Assembly: GCA_019096155.1 (NCBI GenBank)
Contig: JAHCVI010000003.1
Coordinates: 1,674,001 to 1,738,000 of the forward strand
From: Staphylotrichum longicolle
Lineage: Eukaryota > Ascomycota > Sordariomycetes > Sordariales > Chaetomiaceae
Direction: 5' to 3'
DNA length: 64,000 nucleotides
The notes beneath the pieces are model-generated. The model was not told where the DNA came from, searched no databases, and worked only from the letters and a program-made list of their open reading frames with translations. This document shows positions 1 to 10,937 of the stretch, one piece after another. Positions within the stretch are counted from its first letter, which is position 1. Every line of letters starts with the position of its first letter. The position numbers and the translations under genes are program-made.

Positions 1-1207
1 AGTACGTCGACGAGGCGTTGATGGCAGCTGACGACCTCTCGCTGCTGTGCTCGCTGGAGCAGAACGAGAACAAGGACCCGCAGGATCGTGAGTGGTGGAT
101 TCTCAAGCCCGCGCTCGTCGATTGCGGAGCCGGCATCCGCCTCTTCAGCACCATCGAAGAACTGGCCAGCCACCTCGAGCTTGCAGAGAACGAGACAGAC
201 GACGACGACGACGACGATGAAGACGAGGAGGAGGAGGACGAGAGGAGCGAAGAGGGCTCGACCGAAGTTGAGACGCCCTCCGATACCGAGAAGAACAAAG
301 ACAGCAGCTTCTTCCCCACGCTCTCCACTCCTGGGCTGGACACCCTGGACGGCCTTGTGACAGCCACCGGGACACTCAGTCTCACCAAGCCGCCCAAATC
401 CCAACTCCGGGCCAAGAAGCCACAATACGTCTTCAAAGCCGGCGGTCGCATTCCCTCAGCCCGTAAGCCCCAGCCCGCCCACCCCCCTTTAACACACGAA
501 CCAACTCACTAACACTCCCGCTTCCAGAAATGCGCGCCTTCGTCGCCCAGCGCTACATCAGCTCGATCCCGGTCCTCAACCAGCGCAAGTGGCACGTGCG
601 CGCCTACGCGCTCTCGCTCGGCCGCCTCAAGGTGCACGTCTTCCGCGACATGCTGGCGCTGCTGGCCGCCGAGCCCTACGCGCCGCCGTGGGAGAACCCG
701 AGCCTCAAGGCGTCGCTGACCAACACGGCGCTGCAGGACGAGGAGGAGGTCGTGGCCAACGAGTCGATGCGGGATTTCTGGGAGATGGACTGCGGCGACG
801 CGGAGAGCGAGCTGTTCGAGGGCCGGCCGGACTGGAAGAGGCATGTGTTTTACCAGATCTGCGGGGTCGTTGCCGAGGTGTTCCGCGCGGCGGTGTGGAC
901 CATGGCAGACAAGTTCGTGGCGCTGGACAAGTGCTTTGAGCTGTTTGCGGTGGACTTTTTGGTGGATGCGAGCGGCAACGCGTGGTTGCTGGAGGTGAAC
1001 GAGACGCCGGCATTTTATCAGCATGGCGTGGCCGGTCCGATGGCGCTGCGGTTGATGGAGGCGGTGGTGTGCGTGACGATGGAGCACATGGGCAAGGCGA
1101 GGGTGGGCGGGAGGGAGGACGCGAGGGTGAGGAACCGGTTTGTGGAGGTGTTGGATGAGACGGCCAAGTTGGGAAAGAGCAATATCACGGAGATTATGCC
1201 GATGTGA
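1..1207 (+). CDS. Tubulin-tyrosine-ligase (TTL) family protein, 5' truncated by window
   Basis: ATP-grasp enzyme family that ligates an amino acid to a protein C-terminus (tubulin in animals); the fungal substrate is not established. Reading is open from base 3, so the true start lies upstream. Exons are ..462 and 528..1207, with a 65-bp GTAAGC...CAG intron. In order: 'WWILKPALVDCGAGIRLF' (ATP-binding part), an acidic insert of Asp/Glu runs (bases about 195-245), then 'RKWHVRAYAL' and 'CFELFAVDFLVD...LLEVNETPAFY', where Asp and the Glu/Asn of EVN are the expected Mg-ATP ligands. The acidic insert between the two ATP-grasp halves is unusually long. The stop is at 1205-1207. The family call rests on these motifs; catalytic activity and substrate are inference. 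Confidence 0.85.
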
Positions 1208-1974
1208 GGGAGGAGGAATTGGGTGATGAGGGGAGGTCAATCTGTCAGGGCGTGCGTTTCTTCCATTATCCAGATAACTAATACACAAGATACGTCTCTT
1301 TTTTTTGAGATCAATCAACCGTATGTTCCCTGATTTCCCTGTTTCTTGGACTAGTTCCTGACAACTTGGCTCTGGAGTCTGTTCACTCTTCGTCCCTCTG
1401 AACTCTTTTATGCTCTCTTCCAGTCTTAAGCGGTCTCGTCTGAAACCAGAAGGGGCCATCTTGTGTGAAGTTCTGACTAAACTGGGTCACATTGCAGTTT
1501 GTCATTCATCTCCTCTCGGTAGCCAGACCACCAGCGGTTTCAGTTATCTGATTGAACAACTCGCATATCAATCTCTGGCTAACACACACCCAGAGACCCC
1601 TTTATCGAGGGCTTGGCGTAGGCTGTGTTCGCAACGCACTCCCAACTGACGATGTTCTCTGCGACTCATCCAATAAGGTGGCAGTCAAACGGCCAACAAA
1701 CTGCGACCCGCTGCACGACCACACAAGGCTGTGCTGAGGCATGCACATGAAGCACCGTCGCAAGTCAGACTGCCAGGCTGTGTCACCTCCCCTAGTCCAG
1801 ACGTTGGCCGTGTTCGTTTGCACTTTTCTTTACCTTTTTCTCCCAACAACAGCGTTCCTAAACTTGAACCTCGACTCTCAACAGCACACACCGGAACGCA
1901 CGCACATCCATCGCGTTCACAACCAAACAGCAGCTTGGAAAACACTGTCTTTCTTGGGAGTATTCAGCGACACA
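1208..1974. other. Intergenic, no supported gene
   Basis: Only short unsupported ORFs are present. The 230 bases before 1975 are C/T-rich (runs of CTTT and TCTCC), as often seen upstream of fungal start codons, and probably hold the promoter and 5' UTR of the next gene. Confidence 0.4.
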
Positions 1975-2655
1975 ATGGACAAGGCCCAAAAGCTTATCCA
2001 AGACACCTCGTCGGCATTTCAAACGGTCGTCGGCACGCCTAGCTTTGGAACCGCAGGCCTCGCAACCGAGAACGTCCACCCCCTGGCTGCCGCCATCTTC
2101 TCAAAGACGACCGAGCTCGTCAAAGCTGGGGTTGAAGAGGTACTTCCTTTGAGGTGTTCAAAAAATACCGCCACTTCGCAAAATAAACTCGAACTCTACA
2201 TGTACGCAGACTTGAACCCGGCTGATACACTCCCATACAGGCTGGCCAGTACGCCTCCGATCACCCATATATAACCGCCGCCGTGATCGGCGGGGTAGCC
2301 ATCACTCTAGCTCCGCAGCTGGTCACCGTGCCGGCGCTGAATGCGGCCGGCTTTGGTGCGAAAGGTGTTGTGGAATGTTCGTACAAACCCTCCCCTTACC
2401 GAAGAAGTTGAGAGGACTCTTGTACCACTGACACGCACGCCTGAACGCCTCCCAGATTCACTCGCCGCCGGGGCCCAAAGTTCAATCGGGAATGTCGTGG
2501 CGGGGAGTGTCTTTTCGACGCTTCAAAGCGCTGGCGCAGGAGGAGCGGGTGCGGCAGTGGTGAATGGTGCTGCATCGCTGGTTGGATCCGGTGTTGCGGC
2601 TGCCGCTGCTGGGGGCGAATACGTATGGTCAAAGGCCGGAAGGGCAAAACTCTAA
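1975..2655 (+). CDS. IFI6/IFI27 (ISG12)-like small membrane protein
   Basis: Three exons, 1975..2139, 2241..2376 and 2456..2655, give 166 aa. The second intron has an atypical GTTCGT donor. The C-terminal two thirds matches the ISG12/IFI27 family pattern: a hydrophobic stretch 'AAVIGGVAITLAPQLVTVPAL', then 'NAAGFGAKGVV', 'SLAAGAQSSIG', 'VFSTLQSAGAGGAG', and a Gly/Ala-rich helix ending near 'AAAAAGGEYVW'. In animals these are small interferon-induced membrane proteins of mitochondria or the nuclear envelope linked to apoptosis. The role in fungi is not established, and interferon control does not apply here. The 60-residue N-terminus is soluble and unlike the animal proteins. Start is the first ATG that joins in frame with all three exons; an upstream ATG at 1741 in the same frame exists but gives an unconvincing extension. 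Confidence 0.75.
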
Positions 2656-3161
2656 GGTGCGCTGCGCCTTCGTCTGTCCTGGGTCGCGTCTGGGGACTTG
2701 CCTTCGGGCCTGGTACCAGTATTGCTTTTAGCAGTGCTTGCTAGGGGCTGGGTACCGTACCTCTTGAGAATCTGACCTGCATATACACCGCATGATTAAT
2801 CCTTCTGCATGTCGAACCAGAAAGGTGCTTTGCTATGGAATGACTCGAAACTTGCTCGAACCAGCTCCCTTGGCTGTTTGTCAAGGTTAGATCTCGAATC
2901 GGATACTTTTCGGCGTGTAATCAAAGTCCCTTGCTGGGTTGTATTGTTTGTCATGAAAGCGAGGCACAAGTGAAGGCCACTTGCACCTTGAACCCGAGGA
3001 CCGGAAACTTCTCGGAGATATCTTCCGGCTGAAAGGCATCTGGGCTTTATATAGCAGAGTTCCCTCCCTTAAGAGCGATGGGAGATCTGAGGATCTCAGT
3101 TATGTACAGTGTAAGATTCAATCAACACAAAGCTACTTTGCTCGTTTTCTCGCGATCCATC
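2656..3161. other. Intergenic region before methyltransferase
   Basis: No gene seen. It holds the 3' end of the IFI-like gene and the promoter of the next one, with a TATA-like site annotated separately. Confidence 0.4.
3046..3054 (+). promoter_or_regulatory. TATA-like element
   Basis: TTTATATAG about 110 bp upstream of the methyltransferase ATG at 3162, a usual distance for a fungal TATA box. Position and sequence only; no other support. Confidence 0.45.
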
Positions 3162-4177
3162 ATGTCCACCGCAACCCAAGCCAGCGAGCTCCACAGGATC
3201 TACCAAAGCGTCCAGACCGCCGCGGACAACGCCTGGGAGGATGTTCTGCTTGAAAATTCGCGCAGCGTCAGCACTCCTCTCGCCACGAGAATGCTGAGCC
3301 AGATGGGACTTGGAAAGGACACCAACACCCCCTTCAGGCTCCTGGAGAACGCATGTGGTGCTGGGGTCGTGGCACCACTCCTACAGCAGATCATTAGGCC
3401 CGAAGTCTTGAAACAGAGCAGCATTCTCTGCGGCGACTTCTCTGATCCGCTGGTTCGTCTAGCAAGAAAGAGGATTGAGAGCGAGGGATGGGTAAACACC
3501 AAAGCAACCAAGATTGACGCTCAGGTACGACATATCCCAGCGACTTCTCCGGGCTTTGCTAAAAGTGGACAGAAAACGGGTCTTGCGGATGGAGCTTTCA
3601 CCCATGTTGCGACAAACATCGGTTTCCACGTTGTTCCCAATTCCGAGGCGGCTCTGAATGGTATCTACTCCCGCACAATTCATGATTGTACAGAGGCCAG
3701 GGCTAACACTGAGATACAGAAGCCATCCGCATGCTTGAACCAGGCGGAGTGCTGGGATTCACCACGTTCCATCGCGAACCCGGCTGGGTAACCGAACTCA
3801 AGGAGGCCTTTGAGTCGTTTTCGTTCAAAGCGCCTCTCGAGATGACCCTGCAGACCACAGCCTGGGGCAGATGGTCGGACGTCAACTGGATCCGCGAGAC
3901 GCTCGTGGGAAGAGGTTTGCAGGATGTCAAGGTGGACGTGTTCGCCTTTCTCAGCCACGTGGGCAGCGCAGACGCCTTCATCGCAAACTATGGCACGATG
4001 ATTGATTGGGTCATGAACACTTCGTGGTCCGAGGAGCTGAGGAGAGAACACCCCCGAGAAGAGGTGCATGTTCTCATCAAGGGGTTTCTGGAGAAAAAGT
4101 ATGGAGGTGCGGGATGGCAGTTGAGCTGGATCCCAATTGTTGCTACCGGAAGGGTGGTCTCCAATGCCCGTATCTAA
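3162..4177 (+). CDS. SAM-dependent class I methyltransferase
   Basis: Exons 3162..3524, 3573..3660 and 3720..4177 give 302 aa. Motif I is 'LLENACGAG' at residues 60-68, with 'GDFSDPLV' about 25 residues later (acidic loop for SAM ribose) and 'MLEPGGVLGFTTF' after the last splice (motif III, beta-5). The first intron is only 48 bp and a multiple of three, so reading through it would add 16 residues without a stop; splicing is preferred because 'IDAQ-KTGLADGAFTHV' then matches the family's usual spacing. Substrate unknown; relatives act on small molecules. No partner genes for a biosynthetic pathway adjoin it on this strand. Confidence 0.8.
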
Positions 4178-4632
4178 GCCGGCCTGAAGTTTTGATTTGA
4201 TCAGTCTCTTAACTAGGAAGAGAAACTTGACATTGTGAACTGGAATTTGACGAGTTCCTTCATTGAGAGTGGAAGGGTTCAGTTCAGGCGGCAACCCCGC
4301 ATTGGGCGCAGCCACATCTTTTCCCGCAGGTTCCAAGGTTGATTCGTGCAGACCACGTGACGGGATTCGCATCTTCAGCCCCGTCGGGCAGGCGCGCTGG
4401 AAAAGTCAGATCGCGACCAGTTCGGGGCATTCTGACTTGTTCCTGCCATCGGCATCAACAGCACGTGTCAATCTCCGCCCGCGGTTGCTTCTCGGGCGAG
4501 AAACGGAGGTCGATCGCCAAAATTGGGGCTTTGAGACACTGCCCGGAGCGACCAGCACAGTGCGCGCGCAGCAAAAAGTGCCCATCTCAACTCGCAGACA
4601 CCCCTGGGCCTGAACGCTGAACGGCCTGAACA
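4178..4632. other. Intergenic, no supported gene
   Basis: Contains CACGTG-like words at about 4356 and 4463 (bHLH-type cores), which occur often by chance. Short ORFs here are unsupported. Confidence 0.35.
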
Positions 4633-5550
4633 ATGGCAGACCTCGGGCTTTCACACTCGCATCTGACAACGATCTTGAATGCCCTCGCCTCCATCGATCG
4701 CCGCCTCGGACGTATTGAGACCTCGTTAAAGTTGCCCAGCCTCAGCAATGCCAACCCGATTGTCTCGGGACATCTCCCGTCGGCCGCCGCCAACCCCGCG
4801 GCAGGGCCTGTGCCAGTTCAGGCGGGGCAAATCGCCGCCCCAGCAGCACCACAACACAACCTGCAGCAGCAACAACAGCAACACTCCCAACACCAGCCCG
4901 GCCCCGCTGTAATCCTCACCAACCCATCACCCACCACCGCCACCAACCACCCCAACCTCCTGAGCCCTCCGGCCCTCACTCCGCTGGAACCGCCCCCCAC
5001 GGGCTACACCATCACCTCGCGCGCCACCATGCAGGAGGAGCTCGACGCCTGGACGCTCCCGCGCGGCTACAGCATGCGCATCGCCGGCGCCAAGGTGACG
5101 GGCAAGCGCAAGGTGCGCTGGGTGTGCTTCCGGGGCGGCGAGGCGCGGCACCACCGCGCGCCCGTCGACGAGGCCGTGCTGCTCAAGGCCAAGGCCGAGG
5201 GGCGCCGCAAGCCGACGACGGACCGCGCGAGCAAGAAGTGCGGCTGCCTGTTCAAGTTCGAGGTCATCGAGACGGCCAAGGATAGCGACGTCTGGGTCCT
5301 GCACTACCCCAACGAGGAGCACAAGGTGCACAACCACGGGCCCTCGGACACGACGAGCGACCCCCGCGCGCGGAAGCTGCCGGGGTACATGGCGGACGAG
5401 GTAGATCGGTGGCTGCGGGAGGGGTGGCTGGTGAGTAAGATCCAGGACGAGCTGCGGAGTCGGGGGTTTGTGAATGTCCTGAACACGGATTTGTATAATC
5501 GGAAGAGGCTGTTGAAGAAGGAAGGTGGTGAGGAACAGGTCGGTGGCTGA
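4633..5550 (+). CDS. FAR1 / WRKY-GCM1-type zinc-finger DNA-binding protein
   Basis: Intronless, 305 aa. An N-terminal coiled-coil-like helix ('LASIDRRLGRIETSL', about residues 15-35) is followed by a Gln/Pro/Thr-rich linker (about 60-130). The folded part begins near residue 145. It has a basic stretch 'KVTGKRKVRWVCFRGG', a Cys-x-Cys pair ('KKCGC', about 202-204) and His-rich 'HKVHNHGPS' (about 231-239), which together resemble the FAR1/WRKY-GCM1 zinc fold found at the N-terminus of MULE transposases and in plant FAR1 regulators. No transposase domain follows, so it looks like a domesticated DNA-binding module, possibly a transcription factor. The tail 'IQDELRSRGFVNVLNTDLYN' resembles the helix-turn region of such proteins. 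Targets unknown. Confidence 0.7.
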   Translation: MADLGLSHSHLTTILNALASIDRRLGRIETSLKLPSLSNANPIVSGHLPSAAANPAAGPVPVQAGQIAAPAAPQHNLQQQQQQHSQHQPGPAVILTNPSPTTATNHPNLLSPPALTPLEPPPTGYTITSRATMQEELDAWTLPRGYSMRIAGAKVTGKRKVRWVCFRGGEARHHRAPVDEAVLLKAKAEGRRKPTTDRASKKCGCLFKFEVIETAKDSDVWVLHYPNEEHKVHNHGPSDTTSDPRARKLPGYMADEVDRWLREGWLVSKIQDELRSRGFVNVLNTDLYNRKRLLKKEGGEEQVGG

Positions 5551-6167
5551 GCGGGGAGAGCGTTGGGTTTCCATGAAGGTTTGGCGTTCTTTCTGGATGG
5601 CATCAAGATAGGTATAAGACGGATTGGGCAGTTGCACTAGCCGCCACAGGCATTGGGGTCGGTTTACGATGGGATGAGGACTGGAGTTTTAGAAGGATTG
5701 GGTATACAGGAAGGGTATCGCTAGAGGTAAGGCAAGGGGCTATAAAAGGGCAACAGTGGGCTGAAGCTGGCGGATTGAGGCCACGACTTAACGACCAGAT
5801 CTCATTGCAATGACCGTTATTCTCGCGCACTCTTGAACTGATGAGGAATGACTCTCACAATCAAACGAACGCGGAACGCCAAGACCTTCAGTTTCAGACA
5901 ACCATCCCTAACAAGCCTTTCCTGGTGCTCAAATTGAACCAAACTCCATTTTCTGTTTGTTCACCTCCATCCTCGCGGGCCAAACCGCTTCGCCCTTCCC
6001 ATAATCTCAACGTCACTGTCATCAAGAGCACCGACCCGTCTCTTAGTCCCTGCCAGGCTCTGACGTTTGTGTCTGTTTCTGTACCCACGCGTCTGAGCCT
6101 TCTGAGCTGCCACTGAATATGGTCAGTTCCTTGTTCCACTCCCATCACATCCAAGATGGGTTATGAT
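5551..6167. other. Intergenic, between convergent genes
   Basis: No gene can be supported. A 91-codon ORF starting at 5841 has no recognisable features. A strong TATA box lies at 5741 and is noted separately. Confidence 0.35.
5741..5749 (+). promoter_or_regulatory. Consensus TATA box without an assigned gene
   Basis: TATAAAAGG, a near-perfect TATA element, on the plus strand. The flanking coding genes end towards it from both sides, so it would drive an unannotated transcript of about 5770-6160, coding or not. Confidence 0.35.
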
Positions 6168-9100
6168 CTACTCACTCGCGCCAGCACTCTTCTTCTTGCC
6201 GCCAAGTTCACCAATGATGAAGCTCTCATACTTTGACCGAAACTCATTAGCGAGTTCAGCATCCTTAATCTCTTTGCCCAGCCAGGGCCGGAATTTTTGT
6301 TTCAGGTCGGAGCCCCCAAACATCATCATGGCTGCATCAAGGTTAACTTCGGACAACAACATGACATGAAGAAAAGGCACCACACATACTGGTAACGTCA
6401 TACACCATCCGCTTCTTCGAGCTGCCCTCGGCAACAGCCACCCACACCCGCCAGTTCCTGCCCGGGGCAGGCGGGTTCCGAAGCCGTTCCTCTCTGGGAG
6501 GGATGTCGTTGTGCTTCCGGAGCTCTTCGGCCGTGATCTGGCGCCGAGTACCGCTCGTGATCTTGGCACAGACGAGCTCCTCCATAGTGCGAAGTCGAAG
6601 GAGAGCCTCCGGGGCGTCCTCTGGTTTCAGGAGGTCAGTTGCGTCGGTGCCAGAGTAAGCCTGGAGGTCGTTGAAGAGCTGTTCGTCTTGAGCGAAGAGA
6701 CCTGCTTACATGTTAAGAGACCAGTGATTGAGATGCATGTTAGGGGTGAGGGTGACTAACGTGAAAGTCGGTACACCTTGTCGAAGAGGATGATCTCTTG
6801 CTCATCGATATCGTCGATGCGGGAGATCTCGTCCACGATGCGCCCAACTTTGAGACCTTCGTGCGCCTTCAGGGTGTGGGCTCCGTCGGCATGTGATCCG
6901 AAGAATTCATCAGTGGCGTCACGGCCAGCGAATATCTCGAGAATCTGCGCGCCGCTGGGGTGCGAGTGGAGGTAACCTAGTCCGTGGAGGTTAGCAGTGG
7001 GCCCATGTTCAAATGAAGGGATTGCATACGCCCCAGATCATACACCTCGTCCTCAATGGCGCAGTACATGCCAATGCCGTGGAAGATGTGCCTCCCGAGT
7101 TCTCGCAGTGTGAATGTGCGCTGTCTCAAGCGGACAGTGCCACCCTGTCTGAGGAAGCCGCATTTATACGGAGACAACCGCTCGAGAAGGCCGACGAAGT
7201 CAAGGTTCTGGAGGTCTTTTTGCTTCGGCGCTTTTTGTGAGGTAAAAGCGAGAATAGCTGTCTTCTCTTCCTCAGATTGGAATGGGAAATCTGTATCTGT
7301 GGTTAGCGCTGCTCCAAGTGTCTAAGCAGAGATCAGCTTACCAGTGATGTCGTAGACAAACTTCCCAACAACACACCATAGATCGCGGCCGTCTTGTCCA
7401 TCCCGTTCCGAGATATCTTGGGGGTGCTTCCATGTCAGGAGCTTCCCAACCGGCTTTTGGTCTTTGGTTTGGAGAGCGTTCACCAGCCTTTGGTGGACAA
7501 TCTGTCGGCCCAACTCAGTCCAGTCAAATGCCGTTCTGGTGTCGACCTTCCATTTGGGATCAGCACGAAGGATGTCTGGCGTCAGTGACAACCAAGGTCA
7601 GCACATATCTCAACCACAGAGAATTGTAGGCCAGACTTACCGCTCACGTCAAAGACATCGTAGCCTCCATCATCATCGGCCAACAAAGCCCAATTTGTCC
7701 TCGAGAGGTCCCTCGACACCATTTCCCCCACCTCAGACACCGTAAAGTACCGCATCCGCGGTCCCACGCCCTGAGTCTTGTGACGTCTGTCACCGGTCTG
7801 CGCGGCCATCACCTGCCCTCCTTGCGCCGGTGCCGCTTGCGCGTGACCTCCCACCACCGTAGGCCAGGGAATATAGGTCCCATCCTTACCCACCGTCGCC
7901 CAGTCCTCGTTGTACACCGGAAGCTCAAAGCCCCAATCCAACCACTCGTCAAGCGACTTCGGGTTCTCACCGTAATTGCCAGCCTGTCCGAACAGCGACT
8001 TCAGCTCCGAATCCAACGCCTCCGCCAGCCCCACCGGCAACGGATTGACCGCATCATACCGCTGCTTGCACTCCAGCGCCTTCTCCAGCAGATACAGCCG
8101 ATTGTCCTGATACTCCACCGCGTTCCCATCCTCACCCCACTGGGTGGCGTGCCCAACCTGATGCCGATCGTCTAGCGTGTACACGCGCTCCGCCTTCTCC
8201 CTCACCGTCCTCACCGGCTCAAACGTCCAACTGCCGCACCCCCCGCCCACCGCGGCCTTGCTTGGCGTCCAGACATTCTTCACCTCGCGCCACTCGTACT
8301 CCCAGCCGGCGCCCTTGCGCGCGGGCAGCACCGCCTGCGCCATCATCGCCAGCACGGTGTACACCCAGTCGCAGGCGGGGAACTCGCGGTCCCGCCCGGG
8401 CACCGGGTCGTACGAGGTCAGCCAGTAGGTCATGGCGCTGACGGCGTGGTGGGCCTCGCGCTCGGCGCGCTGCTCGTTGGCGTCCTTGAGGCGGCAGGCG
8501 GCGGCGAACCGGGCGAGGACGGCCCGGGCCTCGGTGTTGGCGTAGGGCGTGTCGCGCCAGCGGCGGAAGGACTCCGGGTACCACGGCCGCAGGCGGGCCC
8601 AGAGAGAGCGGCGGACGTCTAGGTCCGCGAGAGTGCGGGTGACCTGCGGGAGGATGCCGGCGTGGACTCTGTCGAGGGCAGTCGGGAGGGGCTGGGCGCG
8701 CGTGTGGAGGCGGTAGAAGCCGTAGTAGATGCTGGAGCTGGAGAGGACGCGCGGAGCAAGAAAGGTGGAGAGGCCGTATTTGGTGACGAGGTTCGTGTAG
8801 AAGGATTCGAGGAGGGTGGAGGAGGCCCAAGCCGCGGGGAGAGGGGACACAGTGGTAGAGTGGCCGAGGTAGCGGACGGGGGCGTTGTTCAGGGAGCTGA
8901 TGGGCTGGTAGGTACCGGCGCCGGGAAACTCGGCCATGCCCAAGCCGAACTTGTATCCGGTTTTGCCGGGGTTGTCCACCAAGGGGGCTTCCACAAAGTC
9001 ACAACCAAAGAAGCTCTGGATGCCTGAGCAACCGAGTTCCCTGTCCCTGTATGGCTGTTAGTCATGGTTCTTTGACTTTGCCGGTATGGATGCTTGTGGT

Positions 9101-10478
9101 GGAGTGTAGCTTCAACCGTCCCTGATGCCAAAGTGAAGTCGACTTGAGAGAAAAGGACAGTTTGGAGTACTTACCATTCTTCGCCGCAGTACTAATTAGT
9201 TTGAGTTGTTGGTTAGCCATCAAAAAGCTTTAGATAACTCCTCGGTCATTATGTGACGTGACAGAGACAACTTACGGGCTCCACAGGGGGGTCAAGATGG
9301 TCGATGGATCGAGCCAGGTTGATGGCATGCTGGAGAACAGGGAGTCAGTACCGACTTGAAGATGCCCTTTCCAGCCTAAGCTACTTGCCATGAGCTCATG
9401 CAACATCTACACGCCATGTTAGTAGATATTCGTCCTGGGTAAACACAGGCTGGGAACATACCGTCATCGCCAGAGACCATCTGGCATGGCACCGCTCCGC
9501 CAGCGTCGAATGCTGGTTCAACAGAACCCGCAGCGGCCTGAGATGGAGATAGATCGTAATAAACGGCCTCTCCCTTTTCTCAGGCGGCGTCGTCCACTTC
9601 GGCTCGATCCCGTTGTTCCAGTGCCTGACAGTCCGCCCGTAAAAGTCCATCTTATCCACCGAATCATGCAGATGATGCCCATCATCCACCAACGTCCACA
9701 CCAGCTTCCGTCCAACAACTTGTCGATCTGCTGCAACGTCTTCTCCGCATCATACACCGCGCCCTTGACCGGCAGCCACGGCAGGCTGACCTGCGTCGGA
9801 TCCCCCGCGATCAACCCGGCTCCGCCTCCACCCACTCCGACTTTTCCCTCCACAACAACGTATTCAGCCACTCCCCCTTCTCTCTCAACCACCGGTCCGC
9901 CAGCTCCGTGGCGACGCTCATCTCGTCCCACACCGCCGGCACGTCCACGCTCCACACGTCCCCCTCGCCGACCCAGCCGGCGGCGCCGTGATGAACGTCC
10001 CGTCCACAATCTCCACGCCAAAGTCATACCACCGCCGCCGCTCAAACACGGAACACCACCTGGCCTCGTCGACGCGCACCCCCTCCCCGGCCCGCTCCAG
10101 CACGCGCGGAATCACCGGATCGAGCTGGCGGTGCCCGCCGGGCCAGTCGTTCACGAGGTGCTCGTTCAGCACGGCCGCCTCCCAAGTGGCCAGGCCGGCG
10201 TTGCCGTGCAGTTGGGCCGTCTCGGCGCCGAAGAGCATGTCGAGCTGGTAAGGGGCGGGTTTGGGGAGCGGAGGCAGGCCGGCGAAGAAGGCGGCGTCTT
10301 CGGCGTAGTAGGTCGGGTGGAGGTCCGGGAAGCGCGGGGCGTGGCCGGAGTGGGCGGTGGTTTCGGAGGGGTTGTTGAGGACGGAGCGGGACTGGGAGCC
10401 GAATTTGAGGTGCCAGGGGCTGGGAGGCCGTTGGGGCTGTTGCTGTTGGGGTGCCCTGGGAGATTGTTGGTTCGCCAT
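6168..10478 (-). CDS. Large HExxH metallopeptidase-like protein with tandem cytochrome-b5-like modules
   Basis: Ten exons (minus strand): 10478..9462, 9406..9389, 9329..9276, 9191..9175, 9046..7641, 7575..7342, 7290..7030, 6976..6761, 6701..6390, 6346..6168; about 1,238 aa. The N-terminal part ends in a zincin-like site 'MLHELMHAIN' (about residues 341-350), followed about 18 residues on by 'EPYCGEEWDRELG', giving candidate third ligands. HELMH is split by a splice junction; its first four residues lie on an 18-nt microexon. The C-terminal half has about four cytochrome-b5-like modules: 'ALLADDDGGYDVFDVS', 'WCVVGKFVYDIT', 'VYDLGRYLHSHPSG...AGRDATDEFFGSH' and 'KVYRLS...SGTDATD'. Only the third keeps both likely heme histidines. 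Exon 1 contains three frame breaks (near 9990, 9825, 9707), each worth one missing base and netting back to frame. An in-frame upstream ATG at 10733 is possible. Function unknown. Confidence 0.7.
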
Positions 10479-10937
10479 GGTGGGGTTATTGAGATGAGAG
10501 TGAGATGCCGTTGTGAGTGATGGTAAGAGATGGGAATGTTGAGACTGAGATGGAGAGTTGCCGGTTGAAGTTGTTGCATTTGAGGAATGAACACATGAGG
10601 GCAGCACAAAGCTGGCCTCCATGTCAGGGGTGGAGCAAACACGGCCGAAAGGTTTTGGTCTTCTTCTTTGTTGATGTTCCGGATTGGTAGGTAGTTTCAT
10701 TCTTTCACGCCTCGCACTGTCTGTGGTATCCAAAACGGCTCAGAGCCCGAGCACCTGCACCAGACGCTCAGCAGAAGTATCACTATCTTCAGGCGCAGAT
10801 GTAGATCAATCCAATATGTACAGAACAACCCCAAGACTCCCCAAACAATTCGCCCGCTAATGTCAACAGATCTGTCATCATACCCAGAACCTTTCCAAAA
10901 TCATGAAGCCTCCCTCCTGCCAACCCCATTGAACGCA
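10479..10937. other. Intergenic / 5' region
   Basis: No separate gene. The first 255 bases are open in frame with the large b5-module gene and may be its 5' UTR or an N-terminal extension. Confidence 0.35.

Noticed and set aside
509..1459. Minus-strand frame of 316 codons over the TTL exon
   Set aside because: Antisense to a gene with clear ATP-grasp motifs; His/Arg-rich composition typical of shadow frames in GC-rich DNA.
9486..10520. Long plus-strand open frame (344 codons)
   Set aside because: It is the antisense shadow of exon 1 of the b5-module gene; composition is Arg/Pro/His-rich and no motif is present.
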